Source: Aquisalinus flavus (GTDB taxonomy: Bacteria; Pseudomonadota; Alphaproteobacteria; Caulobacterales; Parvularculaceae). From it: a stretch of 64,000 bases of DNA. The translations under genes and the position numbers were made by a program. The DNA is taken from assembly GCF_022559625.1 (NCBI RefSeq), contig NZ_CP042288.1, positions 1,870,155 through 1,934,154 on the forward strand. Reading direction: 5' to 3'. A model generated the notes under the pieces. It made no database searches. It saw nothing but the letters and a program-made list of their open reading frames with translations, and was not told the DNA's origin. Within the stretch, counting starts at the first letter, position 1. The number at the start of each line of letters is the position of its first letter. Positions 44,880-53,689 of the stretch are shown piece after piece.

Positions 44880-45839
44880 CTACAGTTTTAGCCTCGATCT
44901 GGGATCATCTTCGCGATCGCCGTCCCAGGTCCTGGCAAATTCCTCCAACGCCTCGTCCGGCTTGTCCGGCAGGACGATGCGCAGGCGGGCGATCTGGTCG
45001 CCATGGGTGCCTGTCTTGGCATTCTTCAGGCCCTTGCCGCGCAGGCGCAGGGCCGTGCCGGAACTCGCGCCCCTTGGAACCGCGATCGAGACCTCGCCAT
45101 GGACGGTGGGAATGGTGATCTTGCCGCCGAGCACCGCCTCGCTGAGGGTGACCGGCACCTCGAGGGTGACGGTATCGCCCTCCAGCCTGAAGAAGCGATG
45201 CGGTTTTACCGAGATATCGACATAGACATCGCCCGGCTCGCCGCCGTTCATGCCCGGTTCGCCCTGGCCGCGCAGGCGCAGGGACTGGCCGTCGCGCAGG
45301 CCTTCGGGGATGTTGATATCGAGCGTGCGCCCGTCGGGCATGGTCACGCGCTTGCGGTTTCCCCGCGCCGCCTCGAGAAAATCGACCTCCATGCGATAGC
45401 GCACGTCCCGGCCCTGTTGCGAGGCGGACCCGCGCGCGGCGGCGCCGCCGAACATCTCCGAGAAAATATCGGAGATATCCTCAAAGCCGCCGCCGCCGGT
45501 GGAGCGATAGGTGCGCGACTGGCCGCCGCCCGGCTGGCCATAGGCGCCTGCCCGGAACCCGTCACCGCCCGCACCCGGGCCGCTGCCATAGCTGCGGCCG
45601 GCAAAGGCGCGTTCGTTGCCATCGGCATCGATCTCGCCGCGGTCGTATCTGGCGCGCTTGTCCTTGTCGCCGATGATCTCGAACGCGGCGGAGGCTGCCT
45701 TGAACTTGTCCTCGGCTGAATTGTCGCCGGGATTGCGGTCAGGGTGGTGCTGCTTGGCGAGCGCACGATAGGCCTTGCGGATCGTGTCCTGATCCGCAGA
45801 TTTGTGCACGCCCAGAACCGTGTATGGGTCTTTAGCCAA
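44880..45839 (-). CDS. DnaJ-class co-chaperone (CbpA-like, no zinc finger)
   Basis: A 319-residue protein: N-terminal J domain (MAKDPYTVLGVHKSADQDT, with HPD in KQHHPDRNPG), a Gly/Phe-rich linker containing FEDISDIFSEMFGG, and the C-terminal peptide-binding domains with no cysteine-rich zinc finger. It stimulates DnaK ATPase. The first codon is TTG at 45839. It is the next gene after g15 of the gene transfer agent cluster, 118 bp away on the same strand. Confidence 0.87.
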   Translation of the reverse strand: MAKDPYTVLGVHKSADQDTIRKAYRALAKQHHPDRNPGDNSAEDKFKAASAAFEIIGDKDKRARYDRGEIDADGNERAFAGRSYGSGPGAGGDGFRAGAYGQPGGGQSRTYRSTGGGGFEDISDIFSEMFGGAAARGSASQQGRDVRYRMEVDFLEAARGNRKRVTMPDGRTLDINIPEGLRDGQSLRLRGQGEPGMNGGEPGDVYVDISVKPHRFFRLEGDTVTLEVPVTLSEAVLGGKITIPTVHGEVSIAVPRGASSGTALRLRGKGLKNAKTGTHGDQIARLRIVLPDKPDEALEEFARTWDGDREDDPRSRLKL

Positions 45840-45957
45840 GTCGAATACCTCTTGATCACCGGAATATAGCCGTTCAGCGAGTATACGGCCTGTTTGATGG
45901 AATGTTCCATATGTCTGTTTTTCATCCGGTTTTTCAAGGGTGGCAGGGTAGACCCCT

Positions 45958-48900
45958 CTACAGGGTGACCGTGATCGCCGCGGCGCTGCCGCGCCCGAAG
46001 ATCGCAGAGCGCTGGGCCACGCGGATCGTCGCCGTGCCGCCGCCGGGAAAATCTTCGACCATCATGGCATCGGTCCAGACAATCGAAGGGGTCGTGGCCA
46101 CAAGGGTCCGTTTCAGGCTCTCGCCGTCGAGAATGTCGACATCATAAAGCTCGCTGTCTTCACCGAGCGGCACGTCCTCGATCTCCCAGTTATCCCCGCC
46201 GATCCGTGTGCGCCGTATCCATCCGATGGCGATCCCGCCTGTCGCTTTTTCTGCCCTGAGATGGACAGGAGAGCGCGGCCGCCAGCCGAGCCCCTGCGGC
46301 GTGTCGGTGCGGGTGACATAGGCATCGCTTTGCGGCGGATACTGGCGCGGACCCGCAAGCCGGGTCGCGGGCACAAGCCGTGCCTCCACTGGCAGGGGGA
46401 AGCCCTCGACCGCGCCGGACAGCAAGATCGCCCGCGCGCCGTCGCTCGCGCCGGCTGCCGCTTCCTCCTCTGTTCCGGCAAGGCCGCGCAGGAGATCGGT
46501 CAGCAGCCAGCTGCCGTCCGGCTGCAGGCTGGCGGTCGCAAACCGCAACACTTCCCAGCCGCCGGTCGCCGATTGCACGGCAAGGCCGTTCGCCCCGGCG
46601 AGCACGTTTTCTTCCGCCGCAGAGGACAGCGCCCCGCTCGACAGGCGGATCCGGAGGGACGACGCCCTGTCCCAGCGGCCAGTCGGCCCGCCAGGCAGGG
46701 CGGCTGCCAGCCGCCCCATCCGCGCCGGTGCTTCGAGAATCTCCTCCAGCACCGGCTCGCCGCCGGTCTCGCGATAGACGGCGATGCCACCGGGCCACGG
46801 GCTGGCATAGGCGGCCGCGTACAGCGATGGCGTATCGCCCGGCCCGAGCAATGGCAGGTCGACCAGCTCGAATATTGGCGCGCCGAAGCTGGCGGGCGGT
46901 GCCTCGATCCGGCGGCGCGAGGCGGCGAGGTCGATGCCATAGATGCCGGGCGCGGTCGCAACCGCCTCGACCTGCCGCGCCTGCCCATCGAGGATCTCGC
47001 CCACGCGCAGGGTCACCGCCCCCTCCGGCAGGGCGAGCGCGATGACATCGGTCGGCTCCAGCGCCAACAGCGAGGGCGGCAGCGAGAGTCTGGCAGAGCG
47101 GGCCATGACCAGAGCATCGGCGATCAGCGCCCGCGCCCGGCCTTCCGCCTCCCCCGCTTCCATGATCACCGGCGCGTCGAGACTGACCGTCCGCCTGCTG
47201 ATGGCCTGATCCTGCCTTGCCCCGGCGACGGACAGGGCATAATCCTGACCGTCATCGAGATAGGCGATCTCCAGCGCAGCGGGCAGGTCACCGGCCTGGG
47301 CCAGGGTCAACTCGAAGGGTTCGCCCTCGCCCGCAACCAGCCTGCCTGGCGGGATAGTGAGCGCCGCCTCTGCGCCGCGCGGCACGAAAGAGATGCCCGT
47401 CGCCGTTTCCATCGCATCGACCTGATAGAGGCCGAGCAGCGGTTCCAGCGCGGCGCGCGGGCTCATCGGCCGGTCGATGACATAGCCGGTGACGAGACCC
47501 TGCAGGGCCCCGGTCTCGATCTGCGTCAGGCCTGTGCGCCCGGCGATCGCCGCCGTCAGCTGGCCCAGCGGGACGCGCCCCGCCCGCCCGTTCAGCCAGT
47601 GGCCGAAAGTCCAGTTGTCGCCATCGGACCACAGATCGACCCGCCCCGGGAAATCCGGGAAGGGCCGGGCGTCCCAGGCATAGAGATAGATGCCGGACAC
47701 ATCGACCATCGGGCCGCCATAGACCGGCGAGACCGGGTTGTTTTCCGTCTCTGCCCAGAAGGACAGATGCGCCTCGATCAACCGGCGCTGGATGAAGTCG
47801 TCGCGATTGCCGCTGGAAAAATGCGGCAGGGCGCTTTCAGAGCTTTTCGGATCGAAGAAGACATTGGGCTGGTTCGCCGCCTTGTCGATGGCGGCGCAGC
47901 CAAGCTCGGTGAAGCGGATCGGCTTGGCGCGGGGGGTGAAGGCGGTGGGAGACGGGCTGCGCGCGCCGCCGGGGCGTTCGTGATGGGTGTTGGCCCACCA
48001 GTTCCAAAGATCCTTGGGGCGAAAGACCCAATCCTCATTATGGGCCTCGCCATGGGCAGTGTCGTCGATCGGGGTACGGATCTGCGCGGCACGGTCGGCA
48101 TCGCTGGCGTAAAACCAGTCATAGCCCTCCCCGCCCCTGATATTGCACTGCAGATATGCGATCTCATACGCGCTGCGCCAGCCAAGCTGCGCATCGAGAT
48201 GGCCGTGGCCGTCGCGCCAGTCGGCCAGCGGCATGTAATTGTCGATGCCGATAAAGTCGATATTGCTGTCAGCCCACAGAGCATCGAGCGGGAACAGAAC
48301 GTCGCCGGTGCCGTCGTCCGGCTGGTAGCTGGCATATTCCGACCAGTCGGCGGCGTAGGAAATTTCTGTGAAGGGGCCAAGTACCGCACGGACCTGCGCC
48401 GCCAGCGCGATGAATTTCTCCACCGCCGGATACGCGCCCGCTCCGTCGCGGGTGCAGGTGAGACCGCGCATCTCCGAGCCGATCAGGAAGGAGGAGACGC
48501 CGCCTGCGGCCTTGGCCAGATGGGCATAGTGCAAGATCATGCGGTTGAGGCCCCAACCGGCAGGGCCGGTATAGGTGACGCTGGTGCCGGACACGGAGAA
48601 ATCATCCGCCTGTGCCGCGCCGAACAGGGCATTTATGCCCGTGCGGGCAGCGGCGGACTTGTCGAGGCTGCCGGGCCGGATACGCCCGCGCCAGGGGAAG
48701 ACCGGCTGGCCGGGCGCACCGCTATCCGGGTCCGGCAGGGCATTGCCCGGCGCAATGTCCATCAGGATGAAGGGATAGAACAGGACCTCGAAGCCCTGCG
48801 CCGTCAGATGCCGGATCGCCTCGACCACCGAGCGGTCCGACGGCGTGCCGCCATAGGCCGGGCGGCCATCGACCGTCGAGACGACATGGGCGTCTTCGCG

Positions 48901-49866
48901 GGTCGTGCCGCCCACGGACCACTGGAATGGCGTGGTTTCCTTGTCGAGTAACTCGACACCGGGTCTGACCTCGCAGAACCCGGCGCGCAGATCAGTCCCG
49001 AACCAGGACACGATCAGCGCGACTTTCGAGCACGCGGGCAGCGTCTCCGTCAGCGCCCGGACCGACGCGACGAGGTCGGTGCCGCCGGCATTGTTGTTGA
49101 CATTCTCCTGCCGCGTTGCGCCCTCGCCATCATCGACCAGGACCGGCGTCGTCGCATAGGCGGACTCGCCCGAACCCGGGATCAGGCAGACGGCCCGGGC
49201 AACGTTCTCTAGGCTCGCCCCGTTTTCATCCGCAAGGGGCCGTTCGATTTCGAAGGAGAATTGCGGAACGCGGTTGCCGAAAGCGGCCAGCGGCAGGTCC
49301 TCGAACACGATATAGGCAAGGCCGCGATAGGCCGGGGCGAGCCCTGCCCCCTCCACCGCCTCGATGGCGCTGTCAGGCAGCTGGTCCTCCGCACCCGTAT
49401 AAAGCCGGTATGTGTAGTCCTGCAGGCTGACCGGCTTGCCATCGGCCCAGACCCGGCCGATGCGGCTGATCTCCCCTTCGCACAGGCCGATGGCGAGGGA
49501 GACGGAATAGAGCCAGGTGGTGGTCGTCGTCTCGACCGGACGGCTGGCGCCGCCGCCCTTGCCGCCGGTTGTAGTCGTATCGGTGGCGACGGTCTCGAGG
49601 AAATCCGAGGCCCAGATGATCTCGCCGGACAGCCGGGCACGGCCATAGATGGCGGGGATGGGCGTGCCCTCGCTCGCCGTCTGCAGGCGGAAGGCCTCGA
49701 CCTGTGGACCGGTGCGCCGCCGTCTTGCCGGGCCATAGATCAGGTTTTCCGCCTGACCGGTGACGTAAGCCGCAGCGCCCCGGGCGATACCGGAAGCAAG
49801 ACCGCGGCCAAGGCTGCTGGCAGCGCCGCCGGCAAGGCGCCCGGCGGTGACGACGAGTTGGCTCAT
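45958..49866 (-). CDS. g15: GTA megatron / host-specificity protein
   Basis: A 1302-residue baseplate protein, almost exactly the length of the Rhodobacter one. The N-terminus carries a Gly/Ala-rich membrane-active-looking segment (AGGAASSLGRGLASGIARGAA), the middle holds the GTA TIM-barrel domain (glycoside-hydrolase-like, about 420-750; ISYAADWSEYASYQPDDG), and the C-terminal half has the phage-tail 3 and Rcc01698-like beta domains. In RcGTA this protein contacts the cell surface and forms the channel for DNA delivery. A strong AGGAGA precedes the ATG, 12 bases after the g14 stop. Confidence 0.95.
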   Translation of the reverse strand: MSQLVVTAGRLAGGAASSLGRGLASGIARGAAAYVTGQAENLIYGPARRRRTGPQVEAFRLQTASEGTPIPAIYGRARLSGEIIWASDFLETVATDTTTTGGKGGGASRPVETTTTTWLYSVSLAIGLCEGEISRIGRVWADGKPVSLQDYTYRLYTGAEDQLPDSAIEAVEGAGLAPAYRGLAYIVFEDLPLAAFGNRVPQFSFEIERPLADENGASLENVARAVCLIPGSGESAYATTPVLVDDGEGATRQENVNNNAGGTDLVASVRALTETLPACSKVALIVSWFGTDLRAGFCEVRPGVELLDKETTPFQWSVGGTTREDAHVVSTVDGRPAYGGTPSDRSVVEAIRHLTAQGFEVLFYPFILMDIAPGNALPDPDSGAPGQPVFPWRGRIRPGSLDKSAAARTGINALFGAAQADDFSVSGTSVTYTGPAGWGLNRMILHYAHLAKAAGGVSSFLIGSEMRGLTCTRDGAGAYPAVEKFIALAAQVRAVLGPFTEISYAADWSEYASYQPDDGTGDVLFPLDALWADSNIDFIGIDNYMPLADWRDGHGHLDAQLGWRSAYEIAYLQCNIRGGEGYDWFYASDADRAAQIRTPIDDTAHGEAHNEDWVFRPKDLWNWWANTHHERPGGARSPSPTAFTPRAKPIRFTELGCAAIDKAANQPNVFFDPKSSESALPHFSSGNRDDFIQRRLIEAHLSFWAETENNPVSPVYGGPMVDVSGIYLYAWDARPFPDFPGRVDLWSDGDNWTFGHWLNGRAGRVPLGQLTAAIAGRTGLTQIETGALQGLVTGYVIDRPMSPRAALEPLLGLYQVDAMETATGISFVPRGAEAALTIPPGRLVAGEGEPFELTLAQAGDLPAALEIAYLDDGQDYALSVAGARQDQAISRRTVSLDAPVIMEAGEAEGRARALIADALVMARSARLSLPPSLLALEPTDVIALALPEGAVTLRVGEILDGQARQVEAVATAPGIYGIDLAASRRRIEAPPASFGAPIFELVDLPLLGPGDTPSLYAAAYASPWPGGIAVYRETGGEPVLEEILEAPARMGRLAAALPGGPTGRWDRASSLRIRLSSGALSSAAEENVLAGANGLAVQSATGGWEVLRFATASLQPDGSWLLTDLLRGLAGTEEEAAAGASDGARAILLSGAVEGFPLPVEARLVPATRLAGPRQYPPQSDAYVTRTDTPQGLGWRPRSPVHLRAEKATGGIAIGWIRRTRIGGDNWEIEDVPLGEDSELYDVDILDGESLKRTLVATTPSIVWTDAMMVEDFPGGGTATIRVAQRSAIFGRGSAAAITVTL

Positions 49867-49878
49867 GACTTTCTCCTG

Positions 49879-50325
49879 TTACTGAACGCCGGGAAAGACA
49901 TAGAGACCGGCGATACGCGCCTTCCACCAGCGCGACAGCCAGCTTTCGCACACTGACCGTCCGGCATAGGCGTGGATGAAGCGGTCATCGCCCGTCAGCA
50001 CGCCCATATGCTTGGCCGGGCCGCCGGGCATGATGCGGAAGAGGACGACATCGCCGGGCAGCAACGCGCCGTCAGTCCGTGCGACCATCCAGCGGTTTGC
50101 GGCACCGATCAGGCGTTCATCGCCATGGCGCTCGATCCAGTCGGGGGTGTAGGGCGGCGGCACTTCCGGCTCCGCGCCATAGAGCTCGCGCCAGAGACCG
50201 CGCACGAGGCCGAGACAATCCGTACCCGCCCCTTTCGCGCTTGCCTGATGGACATAGGGCGTGCCGAGCCAGGTGCGGGCGGCGGCGACGATCTGGTCGC
50301 GGGAGGGTCCGTTGGGAAGGTTCAT
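49879..50325 (-). CDS. g14: GTA NlpC/P60-type cell-wall peptidase
   Basis: A 148-residue cysteine peptidase with C37 in GTDCLGLVRG, H106 in KHMGVL and a polar residue set typical of NlpC/P60. In RcGTA it sits in the baseplate and is thought to open recipient peptidoglycan. ATGA overlap with g13 (start 50325, g13 stop 50322) indicates translational coupling. Confidence 0.93.
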   Translation of the reverse strand: MNLPNGPSRDQIVAAARTWLGTPYVHQASAKGAGTDCLGLVRGLWRELYGAEPEVPPPYTPDWIERHGDERLIGAANRWMVARTDGALLPGDVVLFRIMPGGPAKHMGVLTGDDRFIHAYAGRSVCESWLSRWWKARIAGLYVFPGVQ

Positions 50326-51206
50326 GAGCGCTTGCCCCCTGTGTTCGGCTCGCCGGAGACCGGATAGCGCGTGACGAAATCATTGCCCGGTATGTGCGGC
50401 ATGCCCCTGAAGTTGAGGCCGTTGGCAAATTTGTTGCGACAGGTGGCAAAGCGCCGGTCACAGCCAGCGGTGAGGATGAGCGTGTCGCCTGCCGCGACCG
50501 GGCGGTGCGGCGGCTGCCACAGGATCAGCCGGTGCGGCGTGCCCGCGACGTGGCGGCGGACGGGTACGCGCAGTCCGGCATTCTGCCCACCGGTGAAGGT
50601 GACGAGGCCATGGGTGAACCAGCCATTGGCGAAGGCGTCGAGGCCGGTGACGGATATCTCCGCCTGCCCCGGAATCGCGCTGACCGTGGCGCTGCTCTTG
50701 TATGCCGGCGCGGCGAGATCGACACCGCAGCGGGTATCGCCGAGCACGGCATCGCAGCCATGCTGATAGACGCGGCCGGTCTCCTCGTCGAGGCGGGCGC
50801 TGAGGCCGCGCAGCTCCGCCGTGTAAGAGTGACTGCCGCGGCGGACCTCGCCGAGCGTGCCGGTCTTCAGCAGCAGGCGTTGCTCCGTGTCCTGCCAGTT
50901 CACGCGCCAGACTTCCAGCGTCGCGCCGTCATAGCGGCCGGCATCGAGATCGGCTGGCGTCAGCGCGGCGGCATTGAACGCGCCCTCGATCTCGGCATTG
51001 TCGACCGACAGGCCGGCTGAGGCCTCCAGCGCCGACAGCGTGCCGCCGGTCATGGCCGCGAAATTCGTGCCGTCGAAGACCAGCGACCGGTCGTGATCGG
51101 TGAAGCCAAAAGCGGTGCCATCTCTGCGGGTCAGACGCCAGCAGGTAGCGAGCGTCGTCGTGCCAGAGTCGAGATGGGCCTGGAGGGCGGGCGATATCGT
51201 GCGCAT
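50322..51206 (-). CDS. g13: GTA hub protein (DUF2163/Phage_BR0599)
   Basis: A 294-residue baseplate hub protein: an N-terminal DUF2163 domain (FGFTDHDRSLVFDG, SVDNAEIEGAF) and a C-terminal BR0599 domain. Four cysteines, C151, C160, C249 and C256 (YQHGCDAVLGDTRCG; GCDRRFATCRNKF), form the conserved set of this family and may bind a metal or Fe-S centre; that is inference. It shares one base with the g12 stop (TGATG). Confidence 0.93.
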   Translation of the reverse strand: MRTISPALQAHLDSGTTTLATCWRLTRRDGTAFGFTDHDRSLVFDGTNFAAMTGGTLSALEASAGLSVDNAEIEGAFNAAALTPADLDAGRYDGATLEVWRVNWQDTEQRLLLKTGTLGEVRRGSHSYTAELRGLSARLDEETGRVYQHGCDAVLGDTRCGVDLAAPAYKSSATVSAIPGQAEISVTGLDAFANGWFTHGLVTFTGGQNAGLRVPVRRHVAGTPHRLILWQPPHRPVAAGDTLILTAGCDRRFATCRNKFANGLNFRGMPHIPGNDFVTRYPVSGEPNTGGKRS

Positions 51207-51835
51207 CAGGACAGTACCTCGATCACGGGTATGTCGGGAATGTCGCCGGCCTTCAGCGCGGCAAGGCTGATCGAGAGCGTGTCGCTGTCGAAGCGGACGG
51301 CGATGTCGAATTCGAACCCGGCGGTGAGCGCCACGTCATCTGCCGGGGCGGTGGCGAAGGTGACGAGGCCGGTCGATATGTCGACGGAGTAGTCGGTCGG
51401 GTCGAGGAGGACGCCGTTGACCGCGACGAGCACCGTGCCGGCAACGGGCTTGGTGATCGCCCGGACATGGCTGTGCCCGCCGCTGGCATAAGTCTTTGAA
51501 AGCCGGAACTGTGTCACCTCCCCGTCGCCGGTGCCGATGGGCTGGTCGTGCGCCTGCGGCGTGGCGGCGATGCTGCAGGATTTCCAGTCGAACGGGTCAC
51601 GCCAGCGGAACGCATGAAGACGACCATGGCGGGCCTCGAAAAAGGCGATAACTTGCTCGATCTCCGGCAATGACTTGATGCCATAGCCGGCATTGAAGCG
51701 CCGCCGCGATCCGGCCCAGGGAGAGTTTCTCTCCTCATGCCCGGAGGCGAGCGTGACGATGTCGGTGCGCCGCTCCGGCCCGCCCGCGGAGGACAGGGAG
51801 ATATCGACAGGAAAGCGGATATCGTGAAAAGCCAT
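51206..51835 (-). CDS. g12: GTA distal tail protein (DUF2460)
   Basis: A 209-residue protein of the DUF2460 family (FHDIRFPVDISLSSAGGPER at the start; DPFDWKSC in the middle; VTFATAPADDVALTAGFEFD near the end) that links tail tube to baseplate. GGAGCA precedes the ATG. Because the DUF6498-like gene lies on the other strand upstream, g12-g15 are separated from g1-g11 and need either readthrough across 790 bp of antisense sequence or a promoter in 51836-51949. Confidence 0.93.
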   Translation of the reverse strand: MAFHDIRFPVDISLSSAGGPERRTDIVTLASGHEERNSPWAGSRRRFNAGYGIKSLPEIEQVIAFFEARHGRLHAFRWRDPFDWKSCSIAATPQAHDQPIGTGDGEVTQFRLSKTYASGGHSHVRAITKPVAGTVLVAVNGVLLDPTDYSVDISTGLVTFATAPADDVALTAGFEFDIAVRFDSDTLSISLAALKAGDIPDIPVIEVLS

Positions 51836-51949
51836 TCTCTATGCTCCTTGTACGATCCTTGTAATCGCTGCGGCGGGCGCGGGGATAAATTCGCTGGCGC
51901 GGCCCGCCGGACCGGCCTAAAGTGAGACAAACAACTCGGGGGAGTGACG

Positions 51950-52624
51950 ATGAGCAGACAGGATCCATACGACGCAACGCGGCCGGCCGGGCTTGACCCG
52001 AAGGGTTATTCGCTGACCGGCGATACCGGGTTGTGGTTCGTTGTGCTCGGCAATCTCTTCATCATCGGCCTGGCCAAAATCCAGGGCTGGCCGCTGGGCG
52101 AAGTGCTCTGGGTCTACTGGCTGCAAAGCATCATCATCGGCGTCGTGCACTTCTTCCGCCTGCTGGCGCTGAAGGATTTCTCGACCGAGAACTTCACCAT
52201 GAACGGGCGCAGCGTCGAGCCGACGCAGGGCACCAAGATCAGTGTCGCGATCTTCTTCGCCTTTCACTATGGCTTCTTCCACATCGTCTATGGCGTCTTC
52301 CTGCTGGTGCAGTATGGCGAAGACCTCGGCAATGCCGGCATTGGCCTGGCGGTCATCGTCTTCCTCGTCTCGCACATCGCCTCGCTGATCAGCGGCGGCA
52401 AGGCGGAAGACGTGAAGCTGAATATCGGCTCGATGATGTTCATGCCCTATCTGCGCATTGTCCCGATGCATCTGATCATCATGCTCGGCGGTGTCTATGC
52501 CGGGCTCGGCATCGTGCTGTTCATGGCGATGAAAACGATCGCCGATGGCGGCATGCATGTGGTCGAGCAGCTGATCTATGGCGCCGGCGCGAAAGCGGCA
52601 AAGACAGAGACGCGGCGGGTCTAA
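51950..52624 (+). CDS. DUF6498-like membrane protein, convergent insertion in the GTA cluster
   Basis: A 224-residue protein with about six membrane segments (LWFVVLGNLFIIGLAKIQGW; VLWVYWLQSIIIGVVHFFRL; VAIFFAFHYGFFHIVYGVFL; others up to 196). The HFFR and FHYGFFH histidine/phenylalanine motifs resemble DUF6498 proteins of unknown function. ATG 51950 follows CGGGGGAG; the GTG at 51944 is an alternative. It is the only plus-strand gene among the GTA genes: its stop overlaps the g11 stop by four bases, and its 5' end is divergent from g12 with 114 bp between. It is not part of the canonical RcGTA set. Confidence 0.8.
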   Translation: MSRQDPYDATRPAGLDPKGYSLTGDTGLWFVVLGNLFIIGLAKIQGWPLGEVLWVYWLQSIIIGVVHFFRLLALKDFSTENFTMNGRSVEPTQGTKISVAIFFAFHYGFFHIVYGVFLLVQYGEDLGNAGIGLAVIVFLVSHIASLISGGKAEDVKLNIGSMMFMPYLRIVPMHLIIMLGGVYAGLGIVLFMAMKTIADGGMHVVEQLIYGAGAKAAKTETRRV

Positions 52625-53157
52625 CCATTCCGGTTGGCGCGGGCGAGCGCGCGTTGAAGGCCAGCGGCGATCTGGGGGGCGGAGCGCCGATAGCTTTCCG
52701 CGTCGCCGGTTTGCGGCATGTGCAGATTGACGGTGACGTTCCCTGCCCCGCCGGAGAGCGGCGCGATGCGGCCGGACTGCGGCGGCACGAACATCTCCGG
52801 CCCGTTCTCCCCCACCAGGAAGGCATTGCCCGGCGCGACGAACCCGCCGCCTGCCCTCCCTCCGCCGAACCCTGAAAAGATCTGCCCCAGCGCGGCTTCG
52901 AGCGGCTGGCGGATCACCGTGTCAGCGGCAAGTCCGGCGAGGTCGGCCAGCACTTCCTGCACCATCGATTTGAACGACAGCGTACCCGAGCGGGCCGCCT
53001 TTTCCATCTCGTCGGCGATGGAGCGCGAGGCGCTGGCAAAGCTCTCCTCCATTACCGCGGCGAGGGGCACGATATCCTCGCGCATGGTGCGCTCCAGATC
53101 GCCGGCCATGGCCCGCATGGTCTCGCTCGCCTCTTCTGTGTCTATGCTCACTTTCAT
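52621..53157 (-). CDS. g11: GTA tape-measure protein
   Basis: A 178-residue short tape-measure protein matching the short GTA tail (lambda-type proteins run to several hundred residues or more). It has a helical front (MEESFASASRSIADEMEKAA), a Gly-rich centre (FSGFGGGRAGGGFVAPGNAF) and the GENGPEMFVP motif common to GTA and phage tape measures. It overlaps the g10.1 stop by ATGA at 53154-53157 and, at its own end, the stop of the opposite-strand membrane gene. Confidence 0.9.
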   Translation of the reverse strand: MKVSIDTEEASETMRAMAGDLERTMREDIVPLAAVMEESFASASRSIADEMEKAARSGTLSFKSMVQEVLADLAGLAADTVIRQPLEAALGQIFSGFGGGRAGGGFVAPGNAFLVGENGPEMFVPPQSGRIAPLSGGAGNVTVNLHMPQTGDAESYRRSAPQIAAGLQRALARANRNG

Positions 53158-53348
53158 GATTGATCCTCATCCGGATAAAGTGTTCGCAACTGGTCGAAGC
53201 TCTCGCGGGTCAGCGCTCCGCCACCAGCACCACCGCCTGACAGCAGCTGCCATTCGGCGAGGCTCATGGCCCAGAACTGGTCGGGCGCCAGGCGCATCAG
53301 GCCGAGCCCGGCCCGGCACCAGCTGCGCCAGTGTTCTGGAATTGGGGC
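53154..53348 (-). CDS. g10.1: GTA g10.1 tail-assembly chaperone extension, reached by -1 frameshift
   Basis: A 64-codon frame with the conserved g10.1 (TAC_GTA) features PEHWRSWCRAGLGLMRL, APDQFWAMSLAEWQLLSGG and a terminal LTRESFDQL. No ATG, GTG or TTG lies in frame before the conserved HW; the only internal ATG (in GLMRL) would remove the family's first helix, and an ATT start would be rare. The frame is joined to g10 at G_GGA_AAG (53354-53348) in the -1 direction, giving a predicted 178-residue g10-g10.1 fusion. An independent ATT start is the alternative. Confidence 0.75.
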   Translation of the reverse strand, partial: APIPEHWRSWCRAGLGLMRLAPDQFWAMSLAEWQLLSGGGAGGGALTRESFDQLRTLYPDEDQS

Positions 53349-53689
53349 TTTCCCGGCCTCTCTCCATCGTCCGCGCCCTCCCCCGCACCAAGCGCCAGGG
53401 CGAAGGCCCGCGCGATAGTGGCCGTTGCCGCCTTCAGGTCGAACGTCTTCGATTTCAACGTGTCGACCGGCAGGTCGTGCCCGCCACCGCCGAGCAGCGC
53501 CGACAGGATGACCAGCAGGTCGCGAGCGGACGGGTTGGCGAGCCGCGCCGTCAGCCCGGCGAGATCGTCCGTACCGAGCGCGGTCTCGATCTGTGCCAGG
53601 GCACCGAGGGTCAGGCGCAAGGTGTGGACCTCGCCGTCGATCTCCAGCGGCACATCGCCGCGATATCTGTTCATGCCGCTGGTCATCAT
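53297..53689 (-). CDS. g10: GTA tail-assembly chaperone (g10)
   Basis: A 130-residue protein of the GTA g10 family (EIDGEVHTLRLTLGALAQIE, LLVILSALLGGGGHDLP). It starts at ATG 53689, sharing ATGA with the g9 stop. The last 16 residues after the slippery site (from PQFQNTGAAGAG on) look unconserved, as in the short form of a frameshifting chaperone pair. It probably helps tape-measure and tail assembly, by analogy with phage gpG/gpGT. Confidence 0.88.
   Translation of the reverse strand: MMTSGMNRYRGDVPLEIDGEVHTLRLTLGALAQIETALGTDDLAGLTARLANPSARDLLVILSALLGGGGHDLPVDTLKSKTFDLKAATATIARAFALALGAGEGADDGERPGKPQFQNTGAAGAGPGSA
53348..53354 (-). promoter_or_regulatory. Predicted -1 programmed frameshift site G_GGA_AAG
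   Basis: Read on the minus strand in the g10 frame, the codons are ccG GGA AAG, the exact X_XXY_YYZ heptamer used by lambda gpG-gpT. Slippage by -1 moves directly into the g10.1 frame. An SD-like GGAGAGAGG lies just upstream (53365-53357), and a small CCAG-aaca-CTGG stem lies downstream. Confidence 0.75.

Noticed and set aside
45898..45909. Inverted repeat TGGAA-tg-TTCCA upstream of the J-domain gene
   Set aside because: Only 5-bp arms in a short gap; too weak to call a regulator site without comparison.
46261..48951. An 896-codon open frame on the plus strand inside g15
   Set aside because: It lies wholly antisense to the conserved megatron gene, has Arg/Gly-rich composition typical of antisense frames in GC-rich DNA, and has no family features.
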